A stretch of DNA of 5,682 nucleotides, from contig JAHEKO010000027.1 of assembly GCA_024638355.1 (NCBI GenBank), forward strand, positions 2,245 to 7,926, read 5' to 3'. Of this stretch, positions 1 to 5,682 are shown in pieces (within the stretch, counting starts at the first letter, position 1; the number at the start of each line of letters is the position of its first letter). The position numbers and the translations under genes are program-made. Under the pieces are notes generated by a model that did not search any database, was not told the DNA's origin, and saw nothing but the letters and a program-made list of their open reading frames with translations. The DNA is from Acidobacteriota bacterium. GTDB lineage: Bacteria; Acidobacteriota; Thermoanaerobaculia; Multivoradales; JAHEKO01.

Positions 1-690
1 CCAGGCGCTCTCGAGCGAGGGGAGGTTGGGCGAGGGCGCGATCCACGGCCGGCCGCAATCGCGCCAGCTCATGTGCCGCGACCAGCCCTCCATCTCGACC
101 ACCCGCGGCGGCTCGGGCCAGCCGGCGCGCGTCGCCTCGAGCCGCGCCAGCTCGCCGAGCGTCAGACCGTGCCGCACCGGGATCTCGAAAGCGCCGATGA
201 ACGACTCGAAGGCCGGACGCCGCCGGTTGCCCTCCACCACCACGCCGCCCAGCGGGTTGGGACGATCCAGGATCCAGACCTCGCAGCCCGCCGAGAGCGC
301 CGCTTCGGCGGCCCAGACGGCGGTGGCGGCATAGGTGTAGTAGCGACTGCCGACATCCTGTAGATCGATCAGCAGGAGATCGAGCGCCTCGAAGGCCCCT
401 CGGCCGGGGCGGAGCGATGCCTCGTCGCTGCCGTAGAGCGAGCGGACCGGGACTCCGCTCCACGGGTCGACGGCATCGGCCAGGCCGACCATGTCCTGCT
501 CGTGGCCGTGGTAGCCGTGCTCGGGTCCGAAGAGGGCCTTCGGGGCGGGCGCGCCCGCCCGCTCGAGCGCCGGAACGATCGGCTCGAGCCGCGCCGAGTC
601 GACCGACGCCGCGTGCGCCAGGACGCCGTAGCGGCGACCCGCGAGGCACGCCGCCTCTCCGAGCAGCACGTCGAGGCCGGTACGGATCAT
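1..690 (-). CDS. namZ: DUF1343 / NamZ-type exo-beta-N-acetylmuramidase, C-terminus cut by window edge
   Basis: This frame runs from an ATG at 690-688 to the left edge without a stop: 230 codons of a protein that in this family is usually about 380-420 residues, so roughly the last 40% is missing. Visible family hallmarks, in order, are FGPEHG (residues 54-59), SLYG (84-87), DLQDVGSRYYTY (109-120), LDRPNPLGG (141-149), PVRHGLTLGEL (171-181) and PSPNLP (219-224). Characterised members (NamZ) remove terminal N-acetylmuramic acid from the non-reducing end of peptidoglycan fragments during cell-wall turnover; the acidic residue of GPEHG is a plausible active-site residue, but I infer this. The protein begins directly with the domain (MIRTGLDVLLGE), with no signal peptide or lipobox, so it may be cytosolic. 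Its ATG overlaps the moaC stop as ATGA and no Shine-Dalgarno sequence is obvious, which suggests translational coupling to moaC. Family assignment is firm; the exact substrate is inferred. Confidence 0.9.
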   Translation of the reverse strand, partial: MIRTGLDVLLGEAACLAGRRYGVLAHAASVDSARLEPIVPALERAGAPAPKALFGPEHGYHGHEQDMVGLADAVDPWSGVPVRSLYGSDEASLRPGRGAFEALDLLLIDLQDVGSRYYTYAATAVWAAEAALSAGCEVWILDRPNPLGGVVVEGNRRRPAFESFIGAFEIPVRHGLTLGELARLEATRAGWPEPPRVVEMEGWSRHMSWRDCGRPWIAPSPNLPSLESAW

Positions 691-1205
691 TCGGCGCGCC
701 CGGGCCGGGTCCGCTCGAAGTCGCCCCGGGTACCGCCGCTCTTGCGCTCGAGCCGGAGGTCGGTCACCACCGCCTCACGCTCGACCGCCTTGACCATGTC
801 GTAGAGCGCCAGCGCCGCCGCCGAGCAGGCCACCAGCGCCTCCATCTCGGCGCCGGTGCGCGCCGTCACCACCGTGCGGCTGCGGATCTCGACCCCGTCC
901 GCCACGCGCTCGATGTCGACCTGGACGTCTTCGAGGGCGAGCGGGTGGGCGAGGGGAATCCAATCGGCCGTTCGCTTCGCCGCCTGCACGCCGGCGATCC
1001 GCGCCACCGCGTAGGCGTCGCCCTTGGGTAACGCGTCGAGCCGGCTCGCCGTCTCGGCGCCCAGCAGGACCCGGCACGAGGCCTCCGCGGTGCGCCGGCT
1101 GACCGGCTTCTCGGACACGTCGACCATGCGGGCCCGGCCGCCGGCATCGAGGTGGCTGAAAGACTCTTCCCGGTTCATTTTCAGGGAGTTGCGGACCGCC
1201 GGCAT
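687..1205 (-). CDS. moaC: Cyclic pyranopterin monophosphate synthase MoaC
   Basis: MoaC turns the 3',8-cyclo-dihydro-GTP made by MoaA into cyclic pyranopterin monophosphate, the first stable intermediate of molybdenum cofactor synthesis, in the cytoplasm. The 172-residue frame aligns along its whole length with the E. coli protein: MVDVSEK (27-33), KGDAYAVARIAG (61-72), AAKRT (75-79), IPLAHPL (83-89), TGAEMEAL (117-124), YDMVKAV (135-141) and KSGG..GDF (155-163). The residues matching the E. coli active site are all present: Lys61, His87, Glu120, Glu122, Asp136 and Lys139. One change is Ala86 where most homologues have Cys beside the histidine. The start is uncertain. ATG at 1205 has a weak GGGA seven bases upstream, while ATG at 1178-1176 gives an N-terminus closer to family length but no Shine-Dalgarno. 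The gene is followed by the NamZ-type gene with a 4-base overlap and is divergent from the glycosyltransferase. No other molybdenum cofactor gene lies in the window. Confidence 0.96.
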   Translation of the reverse strand: MPAVRNSLKMNREESFSHLDAGGRARMVDVSEKPVSRRTAEASCRVLLGAETASRLDALPKGDAYAVARIAGVQAAKRTADWIPLAHPLALEDVQVDIERVADGVEIRSRTVVTARTGAEMEALVACSAAALALYDMVKAVEREAVVTDLRLERKSGGTRGDFERTRPGRAE

Positions 1206-1213
1206 GCTAGCAT
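1204..1213. repeat. Perfect 10-base palindrome between divergent start codons
   Basis: ATGCTAGCAT is identical to its reverse complement. It sits in the gap between the moaC start (1205) and the glycosyltransferase start (1223) and overlaps the first moaC codon by two bases. Its position would suit a regulator-binding site controlling both genes, but at 10 bases it could also be chance. I could not place convincing -35 and -10 boxes for either gene around it. TAGCAT at 1208-1213 is a 4/6 match to a -10 box, with no -35 at good spacing. Confidence 0.3.
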
Positions 1214-1222
1214 CCCGCCGCG

Positions 1223-1903
1223 TTGCCCAGCTCCGAGATCGCCGTCGTGGTGCCCGTTCTGAACGAGGAATCGACGATCGCGAGCGCCCTCGCGGGCCCG
1301 GCCGGAGAAGCGGACCAGCTGATCGTGAGCGACGGCGGCAGCCGTGACCGAACGCTCGAGATCGCCGAGAGTTTCGGCGCGCGCGTGGTGGTGGGACCGC
1401 CGGGACGCGGTCTCCAGCTCAACCGCGGAGCCGCGGAGGCCAGCGCTGAGATCCTGCTCTTCCTGCACGCCGACACCGAGCTCCCCGCCGGCTCGCTCGA
1501 CCGGGTCCGCGAGGCGATCCGCAACGGCGCCGCCGGAGGCGGCTTCCTCGTCGAGTGGCGCTCCGAGCGCGCCCTGCTGCGCCTGGGCGGCCCGCTGACC
1601 AACCTTCGCACCCGGCTCACCCGCTGCCCGCTCGGCGACCAGGCCCAGTTCTGCCGGCGCGACGCCTTCGAGCGACTCGGCGGATTCCATGACTGGCCGA
1701 TCCTCGAAGACCTCGACCTCGCGCGCCGGCTCAAGCGCCTCGGCCAGGTGGCGCTGATCGAGCCGCCGGCGGTGGTCTCGGTGCGCCGCTACCAGAAGCG
1801 GGGGGTGGCGCGCACCATCGCCATCAACTGGCTGATCTGGCTGCTCTACTTCGTCGGCGTCGCGCCCGAGCGGCTGGATCGGCTCTACGGCAACGTGCGC
1901 TAG
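1223..1903 (+). CDS. Family 2 glycosyltransferase, TIGR04283 type
   Basis: The 226-residue protein has a GT-A fold glycosyltransferase family 2 layout: an N-terminal strand and nucleotide loop (IAVVVPVLNEESTI, 6-19), VSDGGSRDRT (35-44), GRGLQLNRGA (61-70), the metal-binding DXD-like LFLHADTEL (79-87), LGDQAQF (137-143) and ILEDLDLARRL (160-170). It ends in a hydrophobic stretch, INWLIWLLYFVGV (201-213), then APERLDRLYG. This pattern and length match the TIGR04283 group, first noted beside radical SAM/selenodomain proteins and now often labelled arsenosugar-biosynthesis glycosyltransferase. Neither partner is in this window, so the acceptor is unknown. The start is TTG: an in-frame TAG at 1208-1210 blocks any earlier start, and the next options (GTG at 1247 and 1250) would cut into the first beta strand. 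No Shine-Dalgarno is visible. The helix after NEESTI seems several residues shorter than usual. The gene is divergent from moaC and convergent with rsmB. Confidence 0.9.
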   Translation: MPSSEIAVVVPVLNEESTIASALAGPAGEADQLIVSDGGSRDRTLEIAESFGARVVVGPPGRGLQLNRGAAEASAEILLFLHADTELPAGSLDRVREAIRNGAAGGGFLVEWRSERALLRLGGPLTNLRTRLTRCPLGDQAQFCRRDAFERLGGFHDWPILEDLDLARRLKRLGQVALIEPPAVVSVRRYQKRGVARTIAINWLIWLLYFVGVAPERLDRLYGNVR

Positions 1904-1913
1904 CCAGCGCTAG
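1900..1913. repeat. Small inverted and direct repeat holding both convergent stop codons
   Basis: The glycosyltransferase stop (TAG, 1901-1903) and the rsmB stop (TAG read on the minus strand, 1912-1910) are 6 bases apart. CTAGC (1900-1904) and GCTAG (1909-1913) can pair around a 4-base loop. GCGCTAG is also repeated directly at 1897-1903 and 1907-1913. A 5-base-pair stem without a T tract is too weak to call a terminator. No other terminator is seen between these convergent genes. Confidence 0.25.
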
Positions 1914-3244
1914 GCCGCTCGGCGCACGACCTGGACCGTGAAACCGTCGTTGTGCGGACCCGGCAGCAGGCGCCAGAGGCCCGGGCCGCGGATGTACTCC
2001 GAGGCGGGCGGCTCGAGCACGTCGTCGAGATCGACGCGCGTGAAGTCCGGATGGTCGCGCAGGAAGAGATCGGCCACCACCTCGTTCTCCTTGCGCTCGA
2101 TCGAACAGGTCATGGCGACCAGCACCCCCCCGGGGCGGACCGTGTCCGCGACGCCGTGCAGCATGTCTAGCGCCGCCGCGGCCAGGCGGCCGATCTCGGG
2201 CTTCTTCAGGCGCCACTTGAGGTCGGGGTGGCGCGAGAGGATGCCGGTGCCGGAGCAGGGCAGGTCCACGACCACCCGGTCGAAGCTCCCCTTCACCGCC
2301 GAGCGCGAGGCGTCGGAGGCGACGAGTGACAGCGAGCGATCGAGTCGTCGGCGGTTCGCGCGCAGGGTGGAGATGCGCACCCGCGAGACGTCGGCGGCGA
2401 CGACCCGCACGGTCGGCTCGGCCGCCAGCAGCGCGAAGCTCTTGCCGCCCGGCGCCGCCGCCACGTCGAAGACCCGCTCGCCCGGGCTCGGCGGCGGGAT
2501 CAGCGCCGCGGCCTGGCTCGCCTGATCCTGCAGATAGAAGTCGCCTTCCTCCCAGGAGCGCGTCGAGAGCGGATGGCCCGCGGTGATCTCCAGCGCCAGC
2601 GGCGAGATGTCCAGGGTCCGGCTCTCGACACCCTCCGCCGCGAGCTTGCGAGCCAAGAGCTCGCGCCCGCCGCGATCGTTGAAGGCGAGCAGGTGCAGGG
2701 CGGGTCTCCGGTTGTTGGCCTCGAGGATGGCGGCCGTCCGAGGCGCGCCGAACTCGTTGATCCAGCGCTCGACCAGGAAGCGAGGGTGGCTCGTCTCGAT
2801 CGCCTGCCGCTCGATCGGATCGGTGCTCTCGACGGGCCACGCCTCGAGCCGCTGCGAGCGGGAGATCTTGCGCAGAACCGCGTTGACGAACGACACGCCC
2901 TGAGGTGCCCGCCGCTTCGCCTCGCGGACCGCCTCCGAGACCGTCGCGTAGTCCGGCACCCGGTCGAGAAAGAGGAGCTCGTAGACGGCCAGCCGAAGCG
3001 GCGCTCGCAAAACGGCGTCGATCCGGTGTAGCGGCCGCTTGGCGGCCGTCTCGATGACGTGATCGATGCGCGCCCGCCAGCGCAGCGAGCCGTGAACGAG
3101 CTCCTGGAGCAGGCGCCGATCGCGATCGGCGAGCCCCTCCGTCGCCGCATCCAATCGGCGCCTGAGCGCCGACCAGGACCTGAGCTCGCGGTCGAGGAGC
3201 TTCGCCGCACGCGAGCGGACCGAGCGGCGCCTCTTCGCGCTCAT
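1910..3244 (-). CDS. rsmB: 16S rRNA (cytosine-967-C5)-methyltransferase RsmB
   Basis: The 444-residue protein matches the RsmB/Sun family in length and order. An N-terminal NusB-like RNA-binding domain spans roughly residues 10-140 (for example FLDRVPDYATVSEAV, 92-106, and SFVNAVLRK, 118-126). An S-adenosylmethionine-dependent methyltransferase domain follows: motif I VFDVAAAPGGKSF (258-270), motif IV DLPCSGTG (327-334) then HPDLKW, motif VI MTCSIERKENEV (378-389), and the closing HNDGF (431-435). Both cysteines of the RNA m5C mechanism are present: Cys380 in TCS (expected nucleophile) and Cys330 in PCSGTG (expected release). It methylates C967 of 16S rRNA during small-subunit assembly. The same frame stays open upstream to 4024, but that part lies out of frame over fmt. 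The ATG at 3244 is preferred because it starts the NusB-like domain, overlaps the fmt stop as ATGA, and has a well-spaced GGGGGAG upstream. Confidence 0.96.
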   Translation of the reverse strand: MSAKRRRSVRSRAAKLLDRELRSWSALRRRLDAATEGLADRDRRLLQELVHGSLRWRARIDHVIETAAKRPLHRIDAVLRAPLRLAVYELLFLDRVPDYATVSEAVREAKRRAPQGVSFVNAVLRKISRSQRLEAWPVESTDPIERQAIETSHPRFLVERWINEFGAPRTAAILEANNRRPALHLLAFNDRGGRELLARKLAAEGVESRTLDISPLALEITAGHPLSTRSWEEGDFYLQDQASQAAALIPPPSPGERVFDVAAAPGGKSFALLAAEPTVRVVAADVSRVRISTLRANRRRLDRSLSLVASDASRSAVKGSFDRVVVDLPCSGTGILSRHPDLKWRLKKPEIGRLAAAALDMLHGVADTVRPGGVLVAMTCSIERKENEVVADLFLRDHPDFTRVDLDDVLEPPASEYIRGPGLWRLLPGPHNDGFTVQVVRRAA

Positions 3245-4179
3245 TCGAACCGCTCCCCCGGGGTCAGCCGCTCGCCGTTCGCGAACTCGGCGGCGGCCAG
3301 CGCCTTGCGGCCGGCGCGCTGGAGGCGCTCGAGGCCCAGAACAGTCCCTCCGCCGCAGGCCACCGCCAGCCGGCCGTCGAGCAAGCCGAGGATCTCGCCC
3401 GGCTCGCCCTGCTGCTCGGATCCGACCACTCGCGCCCAGCCTATCTTGACGGACTCGTTGCGCAAGAGCGTCGTAAGGCCCGGCCACGGAGTGTACGCGC
3501 GGAGTCGATTGAAGATCGCCTCCGCTTCCAGCTCCCAATCGACCCGGCCATCCTCCTTCGAGAGGAGCGGCGCGAACGTGGCCAGCGAGTCGTCCTGAGG
3601 CTGCGGCTCGATGGCGCCCGCCTCGAGCAGGCCGATGGTCTCGACCATCAGCTCGGCCCCGATCGTCGCGAGCCGCTCCCCGAGCTCGGAAGACGTCTCC
3701 TCCGGGCCGATCGGAGTCGAGCGCTGCTGGAGGACCGGCCCCGAATCGAGAGCCATCTCCATCAGCATGGTCGTGACCCCGGTGACGGTCTCGCCGTTCG
3801 CGATCGCGGCCTGGATCGGACCAGCGCCGCGGTAGGCCGGAAGCAGCGAGCCGTGCAGGTTCACGCAGCCGAGGCGGGGCAGCTCGAGGAGCCACTCGGG
3901 GAAGATCTGGCCGAAGGCGACGACCACCGCGACGTCGGGCGGGTCGGCGGTCGCCAGCTCGCGGAAGCTCCGCGCGCGCACGCGCCGCGGTTGGGAGACG
4001 GGAATCCCCCGCTCCATCGCCCATCGTGCCACCGGCGGCTCCTGGAGCTTTCTACCGCGCCCGAACGGTCGTGCCGGCTGGGTGATGACGCGCGAGGGCT
4101 CGCGACCTGCGCGTTCGAGGGCGTCGAGCGTCGGTACGGCGAAGGCCGGCGTGCCGAAGAAAAAGAGCTTCCCGCTCAT
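3241..4179 (-). CDS. fmt: Methionyl-tRNA formyltransferase
   Basis: Fmt transfers a formyl group from 10-formyltetrahydrofolate to the amino group of methionine on initiator tRNA. The 312-residue protein has the usual length (about 310-320) and both domains. The N-terminal catalytic domain shows FFGTPAFAVPTL (7-18), the tRNA-contacting loop RPFGRGRKLQ (37-46), AFGQI (88-92), NLHGSLLPAYRGAGPI (107-122) and LDSGPVL (144-150). The catalytic triad is intact: Asn107, His109 and Asp145, matching Asn108, His110 and Asp146 of E. coli. The C-terminal OB-fold-like domain begins around LLSKEDGRVDW (205-215), includes RAYTPWPG (227-234) and ends near residue 310. ATG at 4179 is the only reasonable start, yet its purine-rich GGGGGAG (4186-4180) touches the start codon with no spacer. 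rsmB follows with a 4-base overlap. No peptide deformylase gene is adjacent. Confidence 0.97.
   Translation of the reverse strand: MSGKLFFFGTPAFAVPTLDALERAGREPSRVITQPARPFGRGRKLQEPPVARWAMERGIPVSQPRRVRARSFRELATADPPDVAVVVAFGQIFPEWLLELPRLGCVNLHGSLLPAYRGAGPIQAAIANGETVTGVTTMLMEMALDSGPVLQQRSTPIGPEETSSELGERLATIGAELMVETIGLLEAGAIEPQPQDDSLATFAPLLSKEDGRVDWELEAEAIFNRLRAYTPWPGLTTLLRNESVKIGWARVVGSEQQGEPGEILGLLDGRLAVACGGGTVLGLERLQRAGRKALAAAEFANGERLTPGERFE
3253..3259 (-). promoter_or_regulatory. Shine-Dalgarno-like site for rsmB inside the end of fmt
   Basis: On the minus strand, GGGGGAG lies 8 bases before the rsmB ATG (3244), within the last codons of fmt. The spacing is normal for ribosome binding. Together with the ATGA overlap it supports the ATG at 3244 as the true start and suggests that rsmB is translated from the fmt transcript, by reinitiation or direct binding. 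Confidence 0.45.
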
Positions 4180-4200
4180 CTCCCCCGAGATTACTAGTAG

Positions 4201-4221
4201 CGCCCGGACCCGTGCCGGGCG
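4201..4221 (-). terminator. GC-rich hairpin between ftsK and fmt, possible terminator or attenuating element
   Basis: CGCCCGG (4201-4207) and CCGGGCG (4215-4221) form a perfect 7-base-pair stem with a 7-base loop, 34 bases after the ftsK stop and 21 bases before the fmt start. Read on the coding (minus) strand, the stem is followed by CTACTAGTAATC, which is relatively AT-rich but not a T tract. It is therefore not a classical intrinsic terminator. It might slow or partly end transcription from ftsK, or protect an RNA end. The AT-rich patch includes the 8-base palindrome TACTAGTA (4192-4199). I found no convincing promoter for fmt in this gap. Confidence 0.3.
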
Positions 4222-4254
4222 AATCGACCGGAACGCCCACCGCGGGGCCGGACG

Positions 4255-5682
4255 CTATCCCTGCGCCAGGTGCTCGTCGATCTCGGAGAAATAGTCCTTG
4301 GGCACCAGCACCTCGCGCGGCTTCGAGCCCTGGGGCGGTCCGAGGAGCCCCTCGCGCTCCATGATGTCGATCAGGCGCGCCGCGCGCGAGAAGCCGACCC
4401 GCAGCCGGCGCTGAAGGAAGCTCGCCGACGCCTGGCGCTCGGCGACCACCAGGCGCGCCGCGACGTCGAACATGTCGTCGTCGCCGTCGCCGCCGGCGGC
4501 GCTGCCGCGCTTCTCCTCCGGATCCGCCAGGACCTTGGGGTCGAGCTCGGGCGCGCCCCGCTTCTTGAGCCAACGCACCAGCGCGGCGGTCTCCTGCTCG
4601 GAGACCAGCGCGCCGTGCAGCCGTAGAACCCGCGAGGTCCCCGGCGGCATGAAGAGCATGTCTCCGCGGCCGAGCAGCCTCTCGGCTCCGACCTGATCGA
4701 GGATGGTGCGCGAGTCGTGGCGCGTCGCGGTGGCGTAGGAGATGCGGCACGGAAAGTTCGCCTTGATCGTGCCGGTGAGGACATCCACCGATGGCCTCTG
4801 GGTGGCGACGATGAGGTGAATCCCGACCGCCCGCGCCATCTGCGCCAGCCGCGCGATCGAGGCCTCGACGTCGGCGGACGACACCATCATCAGGTCGGCC
4901 AGCTCGTCGATGACGACGACGTAGTAGGGCAGCGGCTTGAGGTCGTCGGTGGTGACCACCGACTCGCCTTCGCTGAGCGCCAGCCGGCTCTGGACCTCCG
5001 GATCCCGGATCGCCCGGTTGTAGAAGTCGATCGACCGCACGTGGACCTCGGCCAGCAGCCGGTAGCGGCGCTCCATCTCCGCCACCGCCCAGCGCAGCGC
5101 GTTGGAGGCCTTCTTCGGATCGACCACCACCTCGGCCTTGAGATGCGGGATGTCCCGGTAGACGCCGAGCTCGATCCGCTTCGGATCGATGAAGATGAAC
5201 TGCACCTGCTCACGCGTCGCCTTGTAGACCATCGAGGTGATCATGCTCTGCAGCCCGACGCTCTTGCCCGAACCGGTCGCGCCGGCGACGAGCAGGTGCG
5301 GCATGGTGGCGAGGTCGGAGAAAAAGGGCTCACCGTGAATGGTGGTGCCGAGCGCCATCGTCAGCGGCGACGGCGACTTGGCGAAACCCTCCTGGCTGAG
5401 GAGGTGGCCGAGGTGAATCACCGAGCGTTTGTCGTTCGGCACATCGATGCCCAGGGTGGAGCGGCCCGGCATCCGCTCGATGCGAACCGACTCGGCCTTG
5501 AGCGCCAGCGCCAGGTCGTCCTGCAGATTGACGATCTGGCTCACCTTCACGCCCGGCGCCGGCTGGAACTCGAAGACCGTGATCACCGGCCCCGGACTGA
5601 TGCCGTCGACCGTCCCCTCGACGCCGAACTCGGCGCAGCGCGAGCGGATCACTTCGCCCAGGCGAACGAGCTCGTCCTCGCG
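4255..5682 (-). CDS. ftsK: DNA translocase FtsK/SpoIIIE, C-terminal part (N-terminus beyond the right edge)
   Basis: The frame enters from the right edge in phase, giving 475 residues to the TAG at 4257-4255. A GTG at 5652 is an internal codon, since homology-like sequence continues upstream of it. Seen in order are the end of the alpha subdomain (GVEGTV, then PGPVITVFEF), the beta RecA-like motor with Walker A GATGSGKSVG (fragment residues 134-143), IDPKRIELGVY (165-175), Walker B VVVIDELADL (255-264), ATQRPSVDVLTG (303-314) and DSRTILDQVGAERLLGRGDML (323-343, split motif). An acidic Gly/Asp-rich linker near 390-403 leads to the gamma winged-helix domain, FLQRRLRVGFSRAARLID (422-439), ending in GSKPREVLV. 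The protein pumps chromosomal DNA at the division septum, and the gamma domain reads polar sequence motifs. The N-terminal membrane anchor and linker would lie outside the window. ATPase motifs are intact, so it is probably functional. Confidence 0.97.
   Translation of the reverse strand, partial: REDELVRLGEVIRSRCAEFGVEGTVDGISPGPVITVFEFQPAPGVKVSQIVNLQDDLALALKAESVRIERMPGRSTLGIDVPNDKRSVIHLGHLLSQEGFAKSPSPLTMALGTTIHGEPFFSDLATMPHLLVAGATGSGKSVGLQSMITSMVYKATREQVQFIFIDPKRIELGVYRDIPHLKAEVVVDPKKASNALRWAVAEMERRYRLLAEVHVRSIDFYNRAIRDPEVQSRLALSEGESVVTTDDLKPLPYYVVVIDELADLMMVSSADVEASIARLAQMARAVGIHLIVATQRPSVDVLTGTIKANFPCRISYATATRHDSRTILDQVGAERLLGRGDMLFMPPGTSRVLRLHGALVSEQETAALVRWLKKRGAPELDPKVLADPEEKRGSAAGGDGDDDMFDVAARLVVAERQASASFLQRRLRVGFSRAARLIDIMEREGLLGPPQGSKPREVLVPKDYFSEIDEHLAQG

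Noticed and set aside
693..700. GGCGCGCC palindrome just before the namZ start
   Set aside because: It is inside moaC coding sequence and is a common kind of GC-only palindrome at this base composition; nothing suggests a site.
417..1031. Plus-strand frame of about 200 codons opposite namZ and moaC
   Set aside because: It is antisense to two clearly recognised genes and has Arg/Gly/Pro-rich composition with no domain signal.
1178..1213. Possible promoter for the glycosyltransferase (TTTTCA at 1178 and TAGCAT at 1208)
   Set aside because: Each box matches the sigma-70 consensus only 4/6 and they are 24 bases apart, too far for a normal promoter.
1181..1734. Minus-strand frames opposite the glycosyltransferase
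   Set aside because: They are antisense to a protein with full GT2 motifs; their composition matches chance frames in high-GC DNA.
1824..2840. Long minus-strand frame of about 338 codons over rsmB
   Set aside because: It is a shadow frame of rsmB, low in complexity (Arg, Ala, Gly, Pro) and without motifs. High GC keeps such frames open.
3245..4024. Open frame upstream of rsmB that would add about 260 residues to its N-terminus
   Set aside because: It lies wholly over fmt in another frame. Its composition is Arg/Ala/Gly-rich with no recognisable domain, whereas fmt in this stretch has intact catalytic motifs. The RsmB domain starts at the ATG at 3244.
4191..4196. AGTAAT on the minus strand as a -10 box for fmt
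   Set aside because: It matches the consensus only 4/6, has no -35 box at proper spacing, and would leave a leader of only a few bases.
4052..4750. Minus-strand frame of about 230 codons spanning the ftsK-fmt junction
   Set aside because: It runs out of frame through the ftsK gamma domain and the start of fmt, and has no recognisable motif.

Overview
The window comes from a high-GC bacterial chromosome. The GC bias at third codon positions is strong enough that many long antisense and off-frame reading frames stay open. Coding is dense: six genes fill almost all of the 5,682 bases, and the largest gap is 75 bases. I see no tRNA, rRNA, insertion sequence, CRISPR array, phage gene or other sign of recent transfer. 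The lineage cannot be fixed from this stretch. GC content and gene content would fit Acidobacteriota or a related high-GC Gram-negative-type group, but that is a guess.

Right part (1910-5682, minus strand, read right to left): a housekeeping run. It holds the C-terminal motor and DNA-reading domain of the FtsK/SpoIIIE DNA translocase (cut by the window edge), then fmt (methionyl-tRNA formyltransferase), then rsmB (16S rRNA m5C967 methyltransferase). fmt and rsmB share a 4-base ATGA stop/start overlap and are probably translationally coupled. A 75-base gap with a GC-rich hairpin separates ftsK from fmt. The usual partner def (peptide deformylase) is not next to fmt here.

Middle (1223-1903, plus strand): a small family 2 glycosyltransferase of the TIGR04283 type. 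Its stop lies 6 bases from the rsmB stop, so the two genes converge.

Left part (1-1205, minus strand): moaC (molybdenum cofactor biosynthesis) followed by a DUF1343/NamZ-type exo-N-acetylmuramidase that runs off the left edge. They overlap by 4 bases (ATGA again). moaC is divergent from the glycosyltransferase, with at most 17 bases between the start codons and a 10-base perfect palindrome in that gap.

No clearly new system is present. The points most worth a second look are the coupled moaC-namZ pair, the apparent lack of a signal peptide on the NamZ-like protein, and the very tight divergent start region of moaC and the glycosyltransferase.
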